Assembly (NCBI RefSeq): GCF_964204865.1
Contig: NC_135250.1
Location: forward strand, 19,459,395-19,523,394
Direction: 5' to 3'
Length of the DNA: 64,000 bases
From: Styela clava
Lineage: Eukaryota; Chordata; Ascidiacea; Stolidobranchia; Styelidae
Both the position numbers and the translations under genes were made by a program. This document shows positions 58,922-64,000 of the stretch, piece after piece. The notes beneath the pieces were generated by a model. That model saw only the letters and a program-made list of their open reading frames with translations. It did no database searches and had not been told where the DNA came from. The first letter of the stretch is position 1. Each line of letters opens with the position of its first letter.

Positions 58922-59254
58922 ACTTCACACTCTCCCAGTGATCGTATATGTACGTAGTAATTAGAAGTCAAATATCTATTATGGTGGCTGTAATAGTAGT
59001 AGCAAAATGTTTCCTCAGAAATTACCATTGGTTGAAGGTATTTAATTTAAATACGATATGTCTGTTTAAGAGGAGAAACAAACCGTTATATATGATATTA
59101 CCATTGATTGAAAGTTTATAACTTAGACTTTTCACTCATCGATTTATACTTTTCAGACAAATAGTCAAATAAACTGGTTTAATAGAACAGAGTTTGAACT
59201 GTTAATAATATTTCACTTTTTTCGTAAAATTTATTAAAATTAGAGATTTCCCAA

Positions 59255-59303
59255 AAAATAGAGAACGCTTCACGATTGTGCGTGTCATACTTGCGCAGGG
59301 GCC

Positions 59304-59334
<31 letters not shown>

Positions 59335-59360
59335 TTCATATGTACACTTGAAAGTAGTAC
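59255..59360 (-). ncRNA. U6 snRNA copy 133, class A-like, 1-nt deletion
   Basis: Duplicate of copy 125, with the same missing C at nt 98-99. Confidence 0.88.
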
Positions 59361-59694
59361 ACTTCACACACTCCCAGTGGTCGTATATGTACGTAGTAAT
59401 TAGAAGTCAAATATCTATTATGGTGGCTGTAATAGTAGTAGCTAAATGTTTCCTCTGAAATTACCATTTGGTTGAAGGTATTTAATTTAAATACGATATG
59501 TCTGTTTAAGAGGAGAAACAAACCGTTATATAAAATAATACCATCGATTGAAAGTTTATAACTTAGAATTTGCACTCATCGATTCATACTTTTTAGACAA
59601 ATACTCAAATTAACTGGTTTAATTGAACAGAGATTGAACTGTTAGTAATATTCCACTTTTTTCGTAAAATTTATTAAAATTCGAGATTTCCCAC

Positions 59695-59761
59695 AAAATA
59701 GAGGAATCTAATCTTCTCTGTATCGTTCCAATTTTTTCATATGTACACTCGAAAGTAGTAC
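59695..59761 (-). pseudogene. U6 snRNA copy 134, 40-nt internal deletion
   Basis: Same deletion junction; counterpart of copy 126 at +3475 bp. Confidence 0.93.
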
Positions 59762-60112
59762 ACTTCACACACTCCCAGTGGTCGTATATGTACGTAGTAA
59801 TTAGAAGTCAAATATCTATTATGGTGGCTGTAATAGTAGTAGCTAAATGTTTCCTCCAAAATTATCATTGGTTGAAGGTATTTAATTTAAATACGATATG
59901 TCTGTTTAACCCTGCTAAAACGATTAAGAGGAGAAACAAACGGTTATATAAAATTTTACCATCGATTGAAAGTTTATAACTTGGAATTTTCACTCATCGA
60001 TTCATACTTTTTAGACAAATAGTCAAATTAACTGGTTTAATTGAACAGATATTGAACTGTTAGTAATATTCCACTTTTTTCCTGAAATTGAGTGAAATTA
60101 GAGATTTCCCAC

Positions 60113-60219
60113 AAAACAGAGGAACGCTTCACGATTGTGCGTGTCATCCTTGCGCAGGGGCCATGCTAATCTTCTCTGTATCGCTCAAATTTTTTCATAT
60201 GTACACTCGAAAGTAGTAC
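60113..60219 (-). ncRNA. U6 snRNA copy 135, class B
   Basis: Duplicate of copy 129 at +2635 bp. Confidence 0.94.
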
Positions 60220-60552
60220 ACTCCACACACTCCCAGTGGTCGTATATGTACGTAGTAATTAGAAGTCAAATATCTAGTATGGTGGCTGTAATAGTAGTAG
60301 CAAAATGTTTCCTCCGAAATTACCATTGGTTGAAGGTATTTAATTTAAATACGATATGTCTGTTTAAGAGGAGAAACAAACCGTTATATATGATATTACC
60401 ATTGATTGAAAGTTTATAACTTAGACTTTTCACTCATCGATTCATACTTTTTAGACAAATAGTCAAATTAACTGGTTTAATTGAACAGAGTTTGAACTGT
60501 TAGTAATATTTCAATTTTTTCGTAAATTTTATTAAAATTAGAGATTTCCCAC

Positions 60553-60659
60553 AAAACAGAGGAACGCTTAACGATTGTGCGTGTCATCCTTGCGCAGGGG
60601 CCATGCTAATCTTCTCTGTATCGCTCAAATTTTTTCATATGTACACTCGAAAGTAGTAC
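60553..60659 (-). ncRNA. U6 snRNA copy 136, class B
   Basis: One 3'-arm change (GCTTAACG on the plus strand); otherwise typical. Confidence 0.92.
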
Positions 60660-60992
60660 ACTCCACACACTCCCAGTGGTCGTATATGTACGTAGTAATT
60701 AGAAGTCAAATATCTATTATGGTGGCTGTAATAGTAGTAGCAAAATGTTTCTTCCGAAATTACCATTGGTTGAAGGTATTTAATTTAAATACGATATGTC
60801 TGTTTAAGAGGAGAAACAAACCGTTATATATGATATTACCATTGATTGAAAGTTTATAACTTAGACTTTTCACTCATCGATTCATACTTTTTAGACAAAT
60901 AGTCAAATTAACTGGTTTAATTGAACAGAGTTTGAACTGTTAGTAATATTTCAATTTTTTCGTAAATTTTATTAAAATTAGAGATTTCCCAC

Positions 60993-61042
60993 AAAACAGA
61001 GGAACGCTCCACGATTGTGCGTGTCATCCTTGCGCAGGGGCC

Positions 61043-61073
<31 letters not shown>

Positions 61074-61099
61074 TTCATATGTACACTTGAAAGTAGTAC
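60993..61099 (-). ncRNA. U6 snRNA copy 137, class A-like
   Basis: 3'-arm change (GCTCCACG) and 5' hairpin change (ACACTTGAAAG). Core intact, T4. Confidence 0.92.
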
Positions 61100-61432
61100 A
61101 CTTCACACACTCCCAGTGGTCGTATATGTACGTAGTAATTAGAAATCAAATATCTATTATGGTGGCTGTAATAGTAGTAGCTAAATGTTTCCTCCGAAAT
61201 TACCATTGGTTGAAGGTATTTAATGTAAATACGATATGTCTGTTTAAGAGGAGAAACAAACCGTTATATAAAATAATACCATTGATTGAAAGTTTATAAC
61301 TTGGAATTTTCACTCATCGATTCATACTTTTTAGACAAATACTCAAATTAACTGGTTTAATTGAACAGAGATTGAACTGTTAGTAATATTCCCCTTTTTT
61401 CGTAAACTTTATTAAAATTCGAGATTTCCCAC

Positions 61433-61499
61433 AAAATAGAGGAATCTAATCTTCTCTGTATCGTTCCAATTTTTTCATATGTACACTCGAAAGTAGTAC
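61433..61499 (-). pseudogene. U6 snRNA copy 138, 40-nt internal deletion
   Basis: Fifth and last example of the same deletion junction. Confidence 0.93.
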
Positions 61500-61850
61500 A
61501 CTTCGCACACTCCCAGTGGTCGTATATGTACGTAGTAATTTGAAGTCAAATATCTATTATGGTGGCTGTAATAGTAGTAGCTAAATGTTTCCTCCAAAAT
61601 TACCATTGGTTGAAGGTATTTAATTTAAATACGATATGTCTGTTTAACCCTGCTAAAACGCTTAAGAGGAGAAACACACCGTTATATAAAATAATACCAT
61701 CGATTGAAAGTTTATAACTTGGAATTTTCACTCATCGATTCATACTTTTTAGACAAATAGTCAAATTAACTGGTTTAATTGAACAGAGATTGAACTGTTA
61801 GTAATATTCCACTTTTTTCCTGAAATTGAGTGAAATTAGAGATTTCCCAC

Positions 61851-61957
61851 AAAACAGAGGAACGCTTCACGATTGTGCGTGTCATCCTTGCGCAGGGGCC
61901 ATGCTAATCTTCTCTGTATCGCTCAAATTTTTTCATATGTACACTCGAAAGTAGTAC
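61851..61957 (-). ncRNA. U6 snRNA copy 139, class B
   Basis: Typical class B with T4. Confidence 0.94.
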
Positions 61958-62290
61958 ACTCCACACACTCCCAGTAGTCGTATATGTACGTAGTAATTGG
62001 AAGTCAAATATCTAATATGGTGGCTGTAATAGTAGTAGCAAAATGTTTCCTCCGAAATTACCATTGGTTGAAGGTATTTAATTTAAATACGATATGTCTG
62101 TTTAAGAGGAGAAACAAACCGTTATATATGATATTACCATTGATTGAAAGTTTATAACTTAGACTTTTCACTCATCGATTCATACTTTTTAGACAAATAG
62201 TCAAATTAACTGGTTTAATTGAACAGAGTTTGAACTGTTAGTAATATTTCAATTTTTTCGTAAATTTTATTAAAATTAGAGATTTCCCAC

Positions 62291-62340
62291 AAAACAGAGG
62301 AACGCTCCACGATTGTGCGTGTCATCCTTGCGCAGGGGCC

Positions 62341-62371
<31 letters not shown>

Positions 62372-62397
62372 TTCTTATGTACACTCGAAAGTAGTAC
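62291..62397 (-). ncRNA. U6 snRNA copy 140, class A-like
   Basis: 3'-arm change as in copy 137 and U23A in the linker; 5' hairpin and core intact. Confidence 0.94.
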
Positions 62398-62730
62398 ACT
62401 CCACACACTCCCAGTGGTCGTATATGTACGTAGTAACTAGAAGTCAAATATCTATTATAGTGGCTGTAATAGTAGTAGCAAAATGTTTCCTCCGAAATGA
62501 CCATTGGTTGAAGGTATTTAATTTAAACACGATATGTCTGTTCAAGAGGAGAAACAAACCGGTATATATGATATTACCATCGATTGAAAGTTTATAATTT
62601 GGGCTTTTTACTCATCAATTCATACTTTTTGGACAAATATTCGAATTCACTGGTGTAATTAAACAGAGATTGAACTCTTAGTAATATTCCACTTTTTTCC
62701 TGAAATTGAGTGAAATTAGAGATTTCCCAC

Positions 62731-62837
62731 AAAATAGAGGAACGCTTCACGATTGTGCATGCCATCCTTGCCCAGGGGCCATGCTAATCTTCCCTGTATC
62801 GTTCCATTTTTTCCATAAGTACACTCGAAAGTAGTAC
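62731..62837 (-). pseudogene. U6 snRNA copy 141, class C
   Basis: ACAGGGA, C66G, A76G, plus a change at nt 80 (GTGCATGCC on the plus strand). Confidence 0.88.
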
Positions 62838-63170
62838 ACTCCACACACTCCCAGTGGTCGTATATGTACGTAGTTATTAGAAGTCAAATATCTATTATGG
62901 TGGCTGTAATAGTAGTAGCAAAATGTTTCTTCCGAAATTACCATTGGTTGAAGGTATTTAATTTAAATACGATATGTCTGTTTAAGAGGAGAAACAAACC
63001 GTTATATATGATATTACCATCGATTGAAAGTTTATAACTTGGGCTTTTTACTCATCAATTCATACTTTTTGGACAAATAGTCGAATTAACTGGTTTAATT
63101 GAACATAGATTGAACTCTTAGTAATATTCCACTTTTTTCCTGAAATTGAGTGAAATTAGAGATTTCCCAC

Positions 63171-63254
63171 AAAACAGAGGAACGCTTCACGATTGTGCGT
63201 GTCATCCTTGCGCAGGGGCCATGCTAATCTTCTCTGTATCGCTCATCGCTCAAA
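63171..63254 (-). pseudogene. U6 snRNA copy 142, 5' truncated
   Basis: Class B 3' part with ACAGAGA and AGC, but the 5' hairpin and promoter are deleted. A 7-bp duplication (ATCGCTC twice) sits at the junction, which then jumps to distal spacer. Confidence 0.9.
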
Positions 63255-63453
63255 ATATGTCTGTATAAGAGAAGAAACAAACCGTTATATATGATATTAC
63301 CATAGATTGAAAGTTTATAACTTGGAATTTTCACTCATCGATTCATACTTTTTAGACAAATAGTCAAATTAACTGGTTTAATTGAACAGAGATTGAACTG
63401 TTAGTAATATTCCACTTTTTTCGTAAAATTTATTAAAATTAAAGATTTCCCAC

Positions 63454-63503
63454 AAAATAGAGGAACGCTTCACGATTGTGCGTGTCATCCTTGCGCAGGG
63501 GCC

Positions 63504-63534
<31 letters not shown>

Positions 63535-63560
63535 TTCATATGTACACTCGAAAGTAGTAC
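63454..63560 (-). ncRNA. U6 snRNA copy 143, class A
   Basis: Body and TATA consensus, T4. Confidence 0.97.
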
Positions 63561-63911
63561 ACTTCACACACTCCCAGTGATCGTATATGTACGTAGTAAT
63601 TTGAAGTCAAATGTCTATTATGGTGGCTGTAATAGTAGTAGCTGAATGTTTCCTCCGAAATTACCATTGGTTGAAGGTATTTAATTTAAATACGATATGT
63701 CTGTTTAACCCTGCTAAAACGCTTAGCAGGAGAAACAAACCGTTATATAAAATAATACCATCGATTGAAAGTTTATAACTTGGAATTTTCACTCATCGAT
63801 TCATACTTTTTAGACAAATAGTCAAATTAACTGGTTTAATTGAACAGAGATTGAACTGTTAGTAATATTCCACTTTTTTCCTGAAATTTAGTGAAATTAG
63901 AGATTTCCCAC

Positions 63912-64000
63912 AAAACAGAGGAACGCTTCACGATTATGCGTGTCATCCTTGCGCAGGGGCCATGCTAATCTTCTCTGTATCGCTCAAATATTTTCATATG
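63912..64000 (-). ncRNA. U6 snRNA copy 144, class B, cut by window edge
   Basis: The 3' 89 nt are present; the 5' hairpin lies beyond the window. One change in the A-run (AAATATTTTC on the plus strand) and C83U-region change. Confidence 0.9.

Larger units (their letters stand above)
54300..59825 (-). repeat. Higher-order repeat, 3475-bp offset
   Basis: About 54300-56350 recurs at about 57776-59825. It contains class A, B, C, A and internally deleted genes in the same order, with shared one-base deletions. Borders are approximate. Confidence 0.85.
2561..64000 (-). repeat. U6 snRNA tandem array, main segment
   Basis: About 61 kb of uninterrupted head-to-tail units, normally 440 bp (107-bp U6 plus 333-bp spacer) or 458 bp where the spacer has an 18-bp insertion. 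All genes point the same way. Spacer and gene look similarly conserved, as in a family homogenised by unequal exchange or gene conversion. Two alternative spacer segments occur downstream of the gene (CTGAAATTGAGTGAAATTAG or CGTAAAATTTATTAAAATTA on the plus strand). The array continues past the right edge, since the last gene is cut at position 64000. Confidence 0.97.

Noticed and set aside
62322-62504. Minus-strand ~60-codon frames ending in a sequence like AMAPAQG.
   Set aside because: They run from promoter into the U6 RNA itself and end in the internal stem-loop; no protein family is recognisable.
1-64000. CRISPR array or bacterial repeat system.
   Set aside because: The unit is ~440 bp and contains a eukaryotic snRNA gene; there are no short repeats with unique spacers.
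2561-64000. 5S rRNA or spliced-leader genes linked in the spacers, as in some tandem arrays.
   Set aside because: No 5S internal control region and no plausible leader with Sm site was seen in the spacer.

Overview
The window is almost entirely one tandem array of U6 spliceosomal RNA genes, all on the minus strand, with a repeat unit of about 440 bp. I count 144 U6 loci: about 136 full-length, seven truncated or internally deleted, and one cut by the right window edge. Read on the minus strand, each unit holds the U6 landmarks: a 5' hairpin with a UUCG-type tetraloop, the ACAGAGA box at nt 41-47, the AGC triad at nt 53-55, the internal stem-loop with U74, and a 3' end running into a T-run of at least four. 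The consensus gene is 107 nt and its landmarks fall at the human U6 numbers. A TATA-like element lies at -28 to -24, as expected of a type 3 RNA polymerase III promoter, and a strongly conserved block at about -43 to -66 is a candidate PSE. Spacers are about 333 bp.

The organism is a eukaryote, and the human-like U6 numbering and promoter layout suggest an animal. The DNA is AT-rich. The lineage cannot be fixed from this window. There is no credible protein-coding gene. The many ~94-codon plus-strand reading frames are antisense U6 plus promoter plus spacer, start at TTG, and are explained by the low divergence of the repeat.

Layout: 1-1437 array; 1438-2560 a 1.1-kb island of unrelated AT-rich DNA with a (TA)10 microsatellite and a GC-richer patch; 2561-64000 uninterrupted array. 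Gene copies fall into recurrent classes: A (consensus); B (G33U, A36G); B2 (U32G, G33U, A36G, G38C); D (G38U); E (G34U plus one extra A); C (A20U, U31A, C66G, A76G, usually with a damaged ACAGAGA box); and a class lacking 40 internal nt. Some spacers carry an 18-bp TTAA-flanked insertion, giving 458-bp units. Blocks of several units recur at fixed offsets (about 1753, 2239, 4036, 2224, 2001, 3436, 2214, 1338, 3475 and 2635 bp), showing repeated segmental duplication inside the array.

If transcribed, class A copies would supply normal U6 for the U4/U6.U5 tri-snRNP. Many other copies are probably non-functional passengers amplified with the array. In the copy entries, nt numbers refer to the U6 RNA; window position = (position of nt 1) - nt + 1 for copies without indels.
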